Below, piece by piece: positions 52,561 to 60,716 of a DNA stretch of 64,000 nt. The notes under the pieces were generated by a model, which was not told the origin of the DNA, made no database searches, and saw nothing but the letters and a program-made list of their open reading frames with translations. Made by a program: the position numbers and the translations under genes. Each line of letters starts with the position of its first letter. Position 1 is the first letter of the stretch. Origin of the DNA: Actinomadura oligospora ATCC 43269 (GTDB lineage: Bacteria; Actinomycetota; Actinomycetes; Streptosporangiales; Streptosporangiaceae); contig NZ_JADG01000004.1 of NCBI RefSeq assembly GCF_000518265.1, positions 930,001 to 994,000 of the forward strand. The letters run 5' to 3'.

Positions 52561-54546
52561 TCAGGCCATCTCGTTGACGGCCCGCCAGGAGGCGTCGATC
52601 GCGGCGTCGGCGTAGGCGCGGTACTCCGAGTCGGAGTTGGCGATCGTGACCCGCCCGAAGCGCCGCCTCCCCTGGACGGCGGGCAGCGGGCCGTCCGGCC
52701 AGAACGTCGCCCACGGACGGCCGTACTCCAGCGCGTAGCCGTGGCCCCAGCGATTGACCGTGATGGCCTGGATGTCCTTGGCCGGATCGAAGCCGCCCCC
52801 CGACAGCAGCCGGGTGAGCTGGTCACGGATCGACCGTTCGTACGACGAGAACGGACGGGCGAACAGGTCGCGGCGCCCCGGGCCGATCCCGCCGCGCGGG
52901 TTGCGGTACCCGGGCTGGGTCGCCATCCGGATCATGTGCACCAGGATCGGCTGGGACGGGTCCCTGGAGAACTGGTAGTCGGGGAAGCTGACCGGGTAGT
53001 CCAGCTCGGCGACCACCCAGTCACCGCTGGTGAAGCGGGTGTGGTAGATCTTGAGCTTCTCCCATGCCTCCCAGTTGCGCAGCTGCACCATCGCGTACAC
53101 CATCGGCAGCTTCGTCCCGAAGAACAGGCTCTGCTTCTGGTCCTTGGGCAGGTCCTGCATGAGGTAGGGGATCATGGTGTTGTAGCAGGCCATGATCACG
53201 TGGCCCGCGTGCGCCCGGAACACCGTGCCGCCGCGGTCGAAGTCGACCTCCACCTCGTCCGCGGTGACCAGGCCGTCCTTGTGCTGCACCCGGACGGCCG
53301 GCGCGTTCAGCCGCAGCCGGACGTCGTTGCCCGCCACGTCCAGCTTGGTGTAGTCGATCCGGGCGAGCGGCTCGGCGTCCATGCTCTCCGGCGCGCCGGT
53401 GTTCGGGATGAGCTGCCCGATCATCAGCTTGCACAGCCCGTTGTTGCCGTCCGGGAAGTGGTAGATGTACGGGGCGTCCTCGTTCCACTGGATCTGGACC
53501 GTCGGACCGCAGTACCGGTAGGGCTGCTTGCCCCGGTCCAGCTTCAGGCCGTTGAAGCCCGGGTACTCGAGGGCCCACGAGTCGATCGCGCCGAACGCGT
53601 CGATGCCGAAGCCCCACTCGTCGCTGGTGTAGGTCTGGAGGTAGTTGAGCACCTCCGGCGGCATCCGGGCGTAGTCCCGCAGGTACTCCTGGTAGGTCAG
53701 GTCGACCAGCTTCAGCTTCTTCTGGTCGGGCGTCATGTCCCCCAGGTAGTCGCCGGGCCTCTCCTGCAGACTGATGAAGGCGACCTTGGCCGCCTCGGTC
53801 ATCGGGGCTCCGGCGAGGGTCGCCGAGGTCTGGGTGTCGCCGTCCATGACCGCGAGGTGGTCGTGGGCGAACAGGTCGCGGGTGAAGAACTCCGAGTCGT
53901 TCAGCTTCCACTTCTTGTTGAAGTTCTGGTCGTAGTACCTGTCGAACTTCTGCACCTGGACGCCGAGGTCGGTGAGCAGCTTCTTGGCGACGGGGCTCCA
54001 CACGGCCGGCGCCTCGATGGACTGCGACCCGCCGTACCCGATGAGCAGCCGCCCGTTCGCCTGGAACTCGTTCCGGCGCGCGTGCCCGCCGAAATCGTCG
54101 TGGTTGTCGAGGATGAGGATCTTGGCGTCCGGCTTCTTCTGCTTGAAGAAGTGCGCCGCCGACAGGCCGCTGATGCCCGCGCCGACCACGATGAGGTCGT
54201 AGCGCTCGCCGGTGTCGTGGACGGGCTTGCCCCCGGCCCAGTAGATGCCGTCGCGCAGCTCGTGCGGGACGCGCATCGCCGGGTTGGCGCTGCCGCGGAG
54301 TCCGGTCATGGCGGGCGGGTACGAGCGGTTGCCCGCGCCCGCGTAGTTCCAGCCGTCCGGCGGGTTCACCACCTCGTTGTGGATGCCGCCCCACGAGCCC
54401 GCCGAGCACCCCGTGAGCGCCCCCGCGGCCACGGCGCCGCCCACCGCGACCGCCATGCCGTCCATGAAGTCGCGTCGGCTGATCTGCCGGCCCATTCCGA
54501 GATCCTTGTCGGAATGCACCGGTTCATAGGAATTTTCCTCCGCCAT
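52561..54546 (-). CDS. Tat-exported FAD oxidoreductase, spermidine dehydrogenase-like
   Basis: This is a 661-residue flavoprotein. The N-terminus has a twin-arginine motif (GRQISRRDFMDG, RR at 24-25) and a hydrophobic stretch ending LTGCSAG, where the Cys (47) could be a lipobox. The FAD dinucleotide loop is YDLIVVGAGISGLSAAHFF (about 115-133), then ILILDNHDDFGGHARR. The long C-terminal half has motifs of the SpdH-type (spermidine dehydrogenase) group, e.g. YPGFNGLKLDRG and the late NRWGHGYALEY. SpdH oxidises spermidine outside the cytosol to 1,3-diaminopropane and 4-aminobutanal. ATG 54546 follows a GGGGGG. It is near an aminotransferase, mmsA and a PotD-like protein. Confidence 0.84.
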   Translation of the reverse strand: MAEENSYEPVHSDKDLGMGRQISRRDFMDGMAVAVGGAVAAGALTGCSAGSWGGIHNEVVNPPDGWNYAGAGNRSYPPAMTGLRGSANPAMRVPHELRDGIYWAGGKPVHDTGERYDLIVVGAGISGLSAAHFFKQKKPDAKILILDNHDDFGGHARRNEFQANGRLLIGYGGSQSIEAPAVWSPVAKKLLTDLGVQVQKFDRYYDQNFNKKWKLNDSEFFTRDLFAHDHLAVMDGDTQTSATLAGAPMTEAAKVAFISLQERPGDYLGDMTPDQKKLKLVDLTYQEYLRDYARMPPEVLNYLQTYTSDEWGFGIDAFGAIDSWALEYPGFNGLKLDRGKQPYRYCGPTVQIQWNEDAPYIYHFPDGNNGLCKLMIGQLIPNTGAPESMDAEPLARIDYTKLDVAGNDVRLRLNAPAVRVQHKDGLVTADEVEVDFDRGGTVFRAHAGHVIMACYNTMIPYLMQDLPKDQKQSLFFGTKLPMVYAMVQLRNWEAWEKLKIYHTRFTSGDWVVAELDYPVSFPDYQFSRDPSQPILVHMIRMATQPGYRNPRGGIGPGRRDLFARPFSSYERSIRDQLTRLLSGGGFDPAKDIQAITVNRWGHGYALEYGRPWATFWPDGPLPAVQGRRRFGRVTIANSDSEYRAYADAAIDASWRAVNEMA

Positions 54547-54871
54547 CAATCCCCCCGATACACGCTGCCCCGAAGGAAGATCTTCCACGCTTGGGCGGGA
54601 GGAAAACAACCACTGTCCCAGCAGGGACGATCGCCCTGGAGCCAAGGCGAGGGGAGGCGATTAACATGTCATCTGACCTGCATGAACACCTCCGACCTTT
54701 CAAGATAAACCTAAGACCGTCGGTGATTTTCGCAAGTTCTGCGGCGGCTTCACTTCGGTGCCAGAACAAAGGTTTCCAGCCTCTTTCGAGTTGCACCCGA
54801 TCAGGGCTTCGAACCCGCCTTGGGAACCCCGCGAGAAGGCCTTCCGAAGGCGGCGCGCTAACCTTCGGAGA
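54547..54871. other. Divergent intergenic region
   Basis: No gene is visible. The centre (about 54660-54790) is AT-rich and should hold the promoter of the flavoprotein gene. TAACCT (54859-54864) is seven bases before the SDR start. I see no strong inverted repeat. Confidence 0.5.
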
Positions 54872-55618
54872 GTGGAGCTAGGACTGGACGGACGCCGCGC
54901 CGCCGTGGCCGCGGCGAGCAGCGGGCTCGGTTTCGAGGCGGCCCGGGCGCTGATCGCGGAGGGCGCCGCGGTCGCGATCTGCGGACGCGACCGCGACCGG
55001 CTGACCGTGGCCGCCAAGCGGCTCGGCGAACGCGCGCACCCGGTGCTCGCCGACGTCGCCACGCCCGAGGGCGCGACCGCGTTCGTCCGCGAGGCGCAGG
55101 ACGCGCTCGGCGCGGTGGACATCCTGGTCACCAACGCGGGCGGCCCGCCGCCGGGCGGCTTCGCCTCCACCCCGCTGGACGCCTACGCCCCCGCGCTCGA
55201 CCTGAACCTGATGTCGGTCGTCGCGATGTGCAAGGCCGCCGTCCCCGCCATGCAGCAGCGCGGCTGGGGACGCGTCGTCGCGATCACCTCGATCTCGGTG
55301 CGGCAGCCGATCCCGACGCTGATCCTGTCCAACACCGCGCGCGCCGGCGCGACCGGCTTCCTCAAGACGCTCGCGCTTGAGGTCGCCAAGGACGGCGTGA
55401 CCGTCAACTCGCTCCAGCCCGGCTACCACGCGACCGAGCGGCTGCGCACGCTGCGCGGCGGCGACTGGGACGCGGTGGCCAACGAGATCCCCACCGGCAC
55501 CGTCGGCGACCCGGCCGACTTCGGCGCGTTCGTCGCGTTCCTCTGCTCGCAGCAGGCCCGGTTCCTCACCGGCAGCGCCATCACCGTCGACGGCGGCGAG
55601 TACGCGGGCCTCATGTGA
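54872..55618 (+). CDS. Atypical SDR lacking catalytic Tyr/Lys
   Basis: This is a 248-residue SDR-fold protein. It has ASSGLGFEAARALIAEG, where TGxxxGxG starts with AAASSGLG, and TNAGGPPPGGF, and ends with VDGGEYAGLM. The catalytic YxxxK aligns with SNTAR: the Tyr is Ser and the Lys is Arg. The catalytic Ser is present (AITSISVRQP). This matches an SDR subgroup with an altered active site seen in bacteria; it may still bind NAD(P) or may use another chemistry. TAACCT is seven bases before GTG 54872, with no ribosome-binding site, which suggests a leaderless mRNA. A hairpin terminator follows. Confidence 0.86.
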   Translation: MELGLDGRRAAVAAASSGLGFEAARALIAEGAAVAICGRDRDRLTVAAKRLGERAHPVLADVATPEGATAFVREAQDALGAVDILVTNAGGPPPGGFASTPLDAYAPALDLNLMSVVAMCKAAVPAMQQRGWGRVVAITSISVRQPIPTLILSNTARAGATGFLKTLALEVAKDGVTVNSLQPGYHATERLRTLRGGDWDAVANEIPTGTVGDPADFGAFVAFLCSQQARFLTGSAITVDGGEYAGLM

Positions 55619-55638
55619 CGACGTCCCTGCGCGCGCGT

Positions 55639-55661
55639 CCTGAGGCGAGTGCCTCCTCAGG
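55639..55661 (+). terminator. Terminator after the atypical SDR
   Basis: CCTGAGG (55639-55645) and CCTCAGG (55655-55661) form a 7-bp stem, with an inner GC/GCC pairing alternative. It starts 21 bp after the SDR stop. Confidence 0.6.
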
Positions 55662-55667
55662 GGATGA

Positions 55668-56243
55668 CGGCTCGTTCGCGCCCTGCTGAACGCGGGCCAC
55701 ATGGTCGTCGTCTTCCCCGGCGGCGCCCGCGAGGCCACCCGCGACCGGCACGACCGCTACCGCCTGCAGTGGGAGGGACGCCTCGGCTTCGCCCGGCTGG
55801 CCGTCGAGGCGGGGTGCCCGATCGTCCCGTTCGGCTCGGTCGGCGCGGAGGAGATGTTCACGACCGTCCTCGACTCCGACAGCCGCCTGCTCGCGCCCGC
55901 CCGCGGTCTCGCCCGTTCCGTCCTCGGCGACAGGGCCCGGGGCCGGAACGACTTCCTGATGCCGCTCGCCCGTGGCATCGGCCCCACGCTCGTCCCCCGT
56001 CCGGAACGCCTCTACTTCCGCTTCGGCGCCCCGATCGACACCACCCCGTGGCGGGGACGCGAGCACGACGACCTCGCCGTCACCGAGGTCCGCGACCTCG
56101 CGCGCAAGTCCGTCCAGGAGATCATCGACACGCTCCGGGCCGAACAGGCCGCCGACCGGGGCCGAACCCCGATCGCCCGCCTCACCCGGGCCGTCACGCG
56201 CACCGCGAGCACCCTTCCCCGGCCCACCTTCCTCCCCCGTTGA
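55668..56243 (+). pseudogene. Truncated lysophospholipid acyltransferase-like remnant
   Basis: This is the C-terminal part of a PlsC/diacylglycerol-acyltransferase-like protein: ALLNAGHMVVVFPGGAREA, LQWEGRLGFARLAVEAG and CPIVPFGSVGAEE. These match the FPGG/EGxR and the GxxxxPIVPF blocks. The N-terminal HX4D catalytic motif, about 80-100 residues, is absent, and the frame is closed by a TGA at 55665-55667, before the first conserved residues. The only in-frame ATG is at 55701, within the conserved block. It is most likely a decayed gene that lost its 5' part. A short functional protein cannot be excluded. Confidence 0.7.
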
Positions 56244-56250
56244 CCCGGCC

Positions 56251-56290
56251 TGAGGCCCCGGCCACGCACGTGCGCGTGGCCGGGGCCTCA
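56251..56290. terminator. Bidirectional 17-bp hairpin
   Basis: TGAGGCCCCGGCCACGC (56251-56267) and GCGTGGCCGGGGCCTCA (56274-56290) form a perfect 17-bp stem with a 6-base loop. It lies between the acyltransferase remnant and the convergent WYL gene, so it can end both. Confidence 0.85.
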
Positions 56291-56298
56291 GAACCCGA

Positions 56299-56835
56299 TC
56301 ACAGAGGACGGCGCCGCTGGAAGGGGAGGTAGCGGTCGGCGCGGCGGGGCCGGGCGGGCATTCCGGTGGACTCGACGGCGAGGATGCGGTCGAACCGGAA
56401 GGCGCGGACGCCGTGGCGCAGGCGGCACCAGCCGACCAGGTACCAGTGGTCGCGGTGGACGAGGCAGGTGACGGGTTCGACCTCGCGGATGGTGACGTGG
56501 GCGCCGGCGTCGCCGTAGCAGAGCCGGACGACGCGGTGGTCGGTGATGGCGGCGGCGATCACGCGGGCGCGGTCGGCGACGGTGGCGGAGAGCGGGTCGG
56601 TGAGGGTCGCGAGGGTGGTCGCGACGACCTCGTCGTGGTCGGCGCCGGGCGGCATGAGGTGGCGGAGGGCGCGGCGGGCGGTGGCCGCCTGCGGCCCCGC
56701 GCCGAGGTGGGCCAGGGAGAGCGCGAGGGACGCGATCTCGGCGGCGGTCAGGGTGGGCTCGGGGGCCTCGAAGAGCGCGTCGGCGGCGGGACCGGTGGAG
56801 GTCCGGCCGGAGCTGGGGGTCGCGACGTTCGCCAT
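56299..56835 (-). CDS. WYL domain protein without HTH
   Basis: This is a 178-residue protein. Its C-terminal half is a WYL domain: RVVRLCYGDAGAHVTIREVEP, HWYLVGWCRLRHGVRAFRFDRI. The N-terminal half (about 20-90) is helical but shows no clear helix-turn-helix, whereas YafY/PafBC-type WYL regulators have a winged HTH there and are about 310 residues. It could be a truncated regulator or an effector-binding protein. A perfect TATAAT (56842-56847, minus strand) lies six bases from ATG 56835, an excellent -10 for leaderless transcription. An ATGT-ACAT inverted repeat overlaps it. Confidence 0.82.
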   Translation of the reverse strand: MANVATPSSGRTSTGPAADALFEAPEPTLTAAEIASLALSLAHLGAGPQAATARRALRHLMPPGADHDEVVATTLATLTDPLSATVADRARVIAAAITDHRVVRLCYGDAGAHVTIREVEPVTCLVHRDHWYLVGWCRLRHGVRAFRFDRILAVESTGMPARPRRADRYLPFQRRRPL

Positions 56836-56841
56836 GGTTCG

Positions 56842-56864
56842 ATTATATGTTCGAGGACCGACAT
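56842..56864 (-). promoter_or_regulatory. TATAAT -10 with inverted repeat
   Basis: TATAAT on the minus strand (56842-56847) is six bases before the WYL gene start. The inverted repeat ATGTTCG-AGGA-CCGACAT (56847-56864) overlaps its upstream edge and may be an autoregulatory operator. No TTGACA-like -35 is visible. Confidence 0.6.
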
Positions 56865-57018
56865 TTTCGCGGGTCGTCCGGGCCCGGTCCGGCCGTCGTC
56901 CGGCACCGGCCGGTCCTCCCCTTGAGGTGTCGTACGCGCATGGTGAACACTGATCCCTCAAAACGGCACCTTTTTCCTGGGATGGCGGGGGCGATCATGG
57001 GTTTGCTGGGGAGCCGCG

Positions 57019-58251
57019 TTGGCTGACGCGGGGCTCGGTCGGCTCATGACAAGGGAAGAGGCTGATGAGGCCCTCGCGCGCCTGCGGGACGAGCGGGACC
57101 GCATCAGCGCGGGCCTGCTCGACCTCGACGGACATCCCGGGCGCCGCATGCTGGACGGCGCGGCGATGTCCGGCGTGAGCGCGGAACTCCAGGCGCGGGT
57201 GGCCGACCGGATGGCCAGGTTGTGGTTGCTGTTCGACCGGTACCGGGGCGCGCTGGCGGCGGCCGAGGAGCTGCGCGCGCGGCACGCCCGTCCGAAGACG
57301 CCGGAGCTCACCGAGCTGACCCGGCTGCTGGACGGACGGGCCGTCGAGCTGGAGCCCGAGCACGTTCCGCTGGAGAAGCGCGGCCTGCTGGGCGGGCCCG
57401 GCCCCGAGCGGCTGACGCTCCAGGCCACCGTCCGGCGGATGACGGGCCTGTACGACGAGGTCACGCGGGACGTGGCCGCCGTGGACGCGGCATGGTCGGC
57501 GCTGCTGCCCGCGCTGGAGGCCGCCGAGACCCGGCACCGTGAGGCCGCCGCGCTCGCCGCGGCACTGGAGGCGTCCCTCGCGGAAGTGGACGGTCTGGGC
57601 CGCGAGGTCGCGGAGGCCGGACGCGTCGTCCGGTCCGATCCGCTGTCGCTGGCAGGGAAGAGCGGCCCCGACACGTCCGCCCTGACCGCGCTCGCCCATC
57701 GGCTGGGCGAGGTCGCGGCGCGTCTCCGGGAGGCCATGCGGCTCCGTGAGGGTTACGCCGGACGGCTCGCCAACGCCGAGAGCCTCATCAGCGAGGTGCG
57801 TCGCGCGCACGAGGCGGCCTTGCGCGCGTACGCGGAGGCGCTGGAGAAGATCGCCTCGCCCGGGCTGTCCGAGCCGTCCGATCTGGCGGGGTCGCTCGCC
57901 GACCGGCTCGCGGCGCTGCGGAGCCTGCCCGCCACCGGACGCTGGGACGAGCTCGCCGAGCGCCTCGCCGACCTGGAACGTGCCGCGGCCGACGCGCGCG
58001 CCCGTAAGCAGCGCGAACGGGACCTCGCCGCCGGGCTGCTGGAACGCCGCGAAGAACTGCGCGGCCGGCTGGCCGCCTACCGCGTCAAGGCCGCCCGCCT
58101 GGGCCTGGCCGAGGACGCCGAACTCCTGAGAATCCACGAGCGGGCCCGCGAGCTGCTCTGGACGTCTCCCTGCGACCTGCGCGCCGCGACCGTGGCGCTG
58201 TCGGGATACCAGCAGGCCGTGAACTCGCGGGCGAAGGGAGCCGATCGATGA
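57019..58251 (+). CDS. Coiled-coil protein of the kinase operon
   Basis: This is a 410-residue, highly charged, all-helical protein with long heptad-like Ala/Leu/Arg/Glu runs (EEADEALARLRDERDRISAG, RHREAAALAAALEASLAEVD, LADLERAAADARARKQRE). No enzyme motif and no membrane segment. TTG 57019 follows GGGGAG (57008-57013) and gives the only convincing start. Its stop overlaps the kinase ATG by 4 bp, so it is the first gene of the kinase-phosphatase-vWA operon. It is likely a scaffold or substrate for the module. Not recognised as a named family. Confidence 0.8.
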   Translation: MADAGLGRLMTREEADEALARLRDERDRISAGLLDLDGHPGRRMLDGAAMSGVSAELQARVADRMARLWLLFDRYRGALAAAEELRARHARPKTPELTELTRLLDGRAVELEPEHVPLEKRGLLGGPGPERLTLQATVRRMTGLYDEVTRDVAAVDAAWSALLPALEAAETRHREAAALAAALEASLAEVDGLGREVAEAGRVVRSDPLSLAGKSGPDTSALTALAHRLGEVAARLREAMRLREGYAGRLANAESLISEVRRAHEAALRAYAEALEKIASPGLSEPSDLAGSLADRLAALRSLPATGRWDELAERLADLERAAADARARKQRERDLAAGLLERREELRGRLAAYRVKAARLGLAEDAELLRIHERARELLWTSPCDLRAATVALSGYQQAVNSRAKGADR

Positions 58252-60716
58252 TCCCGTGCACGCAGCCAGGCTGCTCCGGAAACGTCGAGGACGGTTACTG
58301 CGTCATATGTGGCATGCCCCCCTCGCAAGGCACGCCGCCCTCGACCGGACAACAGCCGCCGATCGGACAGCCGCAGCAGCGGTCCGCCGCGCAGCCCGCC
58401 GGTCCGCGGAAGTGCACGCAGCCCGGCTGCGACGGCACCATCCAGGACGGCTACTGCGACGTCTGCGGCAGCGCGGCCGAGCAGGCCCCGCCGCCTGCTC
58501 CGGTGCCCGTGCCGGCGACCGGGTCCGGGCCGTCCGGGTCCGGAACGTCCGGGCGGGCCCCGGTGACGCGCCCGAGCACGCCGAGCGCGTCGAGCGGGAG
58601 TTTCGCGTCCGGCAGCGTGATGACCGGAAGCGTCGGGACGGGCAGCGGCGGCACCCGGTCCACCGGGCGGCGCGGGCAGCTCGGGTCCGGCCTGGTCGAG
58701 GTCCCGCGCGTCCCCTACCGGGACCCGGCGACCGCCGTCCGGCTGAACCCGGAGGTCCCCGAGAACCGGCGGCACTGCGGCAACTGCGGCGAGAAGGTCG
58801 GCCGGAGCCGGGGCGACCAGCCCGGACGCACCGAGGGGTTCTGCCCCAAGTGCGGCCACGCGTTCTCGTTCACGCCGAAGCTCAAGCCCGGCGACATGGT
58901 GCACCGGCAGTACGAGGTGCTCGGCTGCCTGGCGCACGGCGGCCTCGGCTGGATCTACCTCGCCCGCGACCACCGGGTCAACGGCCGCTGGGTGGTGCTG
59001 AAGGGCCTGCTGAACACGGGCGACGCCGACGCGCGCGAGGCGGCGGAGGCCGAGCGCGAGTTCCTCGCCACGGTCGAGCACCCCAACATCGTCAAGATCT
59101 ACAACTTCGTCGAGCACGCCGGTGACGAGTACATCGTCATGGAGTACGTCGGCGGCAAGTCGCTGAAGGACATCCTCCTCGAGCACCGCAACACGGTGGA
59201 CAAGGACGGGCTGCCCCCGGCGCAGGCGATCGCCTACGCCCTGGAGGTGCTGCACGCGTTCTCCTACCTGCACGCGCGCGGCCTGGTGTACTGCGACTTC
59301 AAACCGGACAACGTGATCCAGTCCGAGGAGCAGCTGCGGCTGATCGACCTCGGCGGCGTCCGCCGGCTGGACGACCAGGACGGCGCGATCTACGGCACGG
59401 TCGGCTACCAGGCGCCGGAGATCGCCGAGCGCGGCCCGTCCGTCACGTCCGACCTGTACACCGTCGGCCGGGCGCTGGCCGTCATGACGTTCCCGTTCAA
59501 GGGCTACACCAGCGAGTTCAGCGACCGGATCCCGCCGCGCGCGGAGGTCCCGCTGCTGGCCCGGTTCGAGTCGTTCGACCGGCTGCTGCGCCGCGCCACG
59601 CACCTGGACCCGGACCAGCGGTTCCAGGACGCCGAGGAGATGGCCGACCAGCTCCTCGGTGTCCTGCGCGAGGTGCTCGCCGCCGAGGACGGGCATCCGC
59701 GGCAGGCGGCGTCCGGGCTGTTCGGCCCGGAGCGGTTCGCGTCCGCCGACGCCGCCGACGCGGCGACGGCCGGGGACGCGCTCGCCCCCGCGCTGCCCGC
59801 GCTCACGCCCGCGCAGCTCGCGGCGTCCCTGCCCGCCCCCCTCGTGGACGGCTCGGACCCGGCGGCCGGATTCCTCGCGGGCCTCACCGCGCTCGATCCC
59901 GCGCAACTCGCCGCGACGGTCGAGGCCGCGCCCGACCGCACGCCCGAGGTGAAGCTGACCCTCGCGCGCGTTCGGATCGAGCTGGGCCAGCCCGACCGGG
60001 CGGAGGAGCTGCTGCGGGAGGTCGCGGCCGAGCGTCCGCACGACTGGCGGATCGAGTGGTACCGGGCGGTCGCGCTGCTCGCGGCGGGACGCGTCGAGCC
60101 CGCGGACGCCGCGTTCGATCGGCTCTACTCCCTGATGCCCGGCGAGCTCGCGCCGAAGATGGCGCTCGCCGCGTGCCGGGAGCACCGCGCCCCGCAGAGC
60201 GCGGCGCACCTGTACGAGACGGTCTGGCGCACCGACCGGAACCACATCAACGCCGCGTTCGGGCTGGCCCGGGTGAAGCTCGCCGCGGACGACCGTCCGG
60301 GCGCGGTCGCGGTGCTCGACTCGGTCCCGGCGACGTCGATCCGGTTCGTCCCGGCGCAGGTCGCGGCCGTCGGCGTCACCGTGCGGGGCCGGGACGCCGG
60401 GCGGCTCACGCCGGACGACCTGATCACCGCCGCGCGGCGGCTGGAGCGGCTCGACCTGACCGGGGAGCGCCGCGACCTGCTGACCGCCGAGGTGCTGGAG
60501 GCCGCGCTCGACTGGACGATGCGCCACCGCGCCCCGGGCACGGCGCCCGGCGCGGCCCAGGGCGGGGACGTCTTCGGCGTCCCGCTGGCCGAGCAGCCGC
60601 TGCGCCGCCACCTGGAGGGCACCTACCGGGCGCTCGCCCGCCTCACCGGGGACCGTGAGGAGAAGCGGCTGCTCGTCGACGCCGCCAACGCCGTCCGCCC
60701 GCGGACGCTGCTGTGA
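58248..60716 (+). CDS. PknG-like Ser/Thr protein kinase with zinc ribbons and TPR tail
   Basis: This is an 822-residue kinase. Two N-terminal zinc ribbons share CTQPGCxG-DGYCxxCG (Cys 4/9/18/21 and 56/61/70/73). A rubredoxin-like set follows (C177, C180, C199, C202), as in PknG. The kinase domain starts near 220: K252 in VVLKGLL, catalytic D350 in YCDFKPDNV, N355 and D367 in LIDLGGVR. The C-terminal part (about 510-800) has TPR-like helices. Mycobacterial PknG controls the GarA/OdhI-type 2-oxoglutarate switch; that role is not shown here. It overlaps the genes on both sides, so the stoichiometry with phosphatase and vWA is set by coupling. Confidence 0.94.
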   Translation: MIPCTQPGCSGNVEDGYCVICGMPPSQGTPPSTGQQPPIGQPQQRSAAQPAGPRKCTQPGCDGTIQDGYCDVCGSAAEQAPPPAPVPVPATGSGPSGSGTSGRAPVTRPSTPSASSGSFASGSVMTGSVGTGSGGTRSTGRRGQLGSGLVEVPRVPYRDPATAVRLNPEVPENRRHCGNCGEKVGRSRGDQPGRTEGFCPKCGHAFSFTPKLKPGDMVHRQYEVLGCLAHGGLGWIYLARDHRVNGRWVVLKGLLNTGDADAREAAEAEREFLATVEHPNIVKIYNFVEHAGDEYIVMEYVGGKSLKDILLEHRNTVDKDGLPPAQAIAYALEVLHAFSYLHARGLVYCDFKPDNVIQSEEQLRLIDLGGVRRLDDQDGAIYGTVGYQAPEIAERGPSVTSDLYTVGRALAVMTFPFKGYTSEFSDRIPPRAEVPLLARFESFDRLLRRATHLDPDQRFQDAEEMADQLLGVLREVLAAEDGHPRQAASGLFGPERFASADAADAATAGDALAPALPALTPAQLAASLPAPLVDGSDPAAGFLAGLTALDPAQLAATVEAAPDRTPEVKLTLARVRIELGQPDRAEELLREVAAERPHDWRIEWYRAVALLAAGRVEPADAAFDRLYSLMPGELAPKMALAACREHRAPQSAAHLYETVWRTDRNHINAAFGLARVKLAADDRPGAVAVLDSVPATSIRFVPAQVAAVGVTVRGRDAGRLTPDDLITAARRLERLDLTGERRDLLTAEVLEAALDWTMRHRAPGTAPGAAQGGDVFGVPLAEQPLRRHLEGTYRALARLTGDREEKRLLVDAANAVRPRTLL

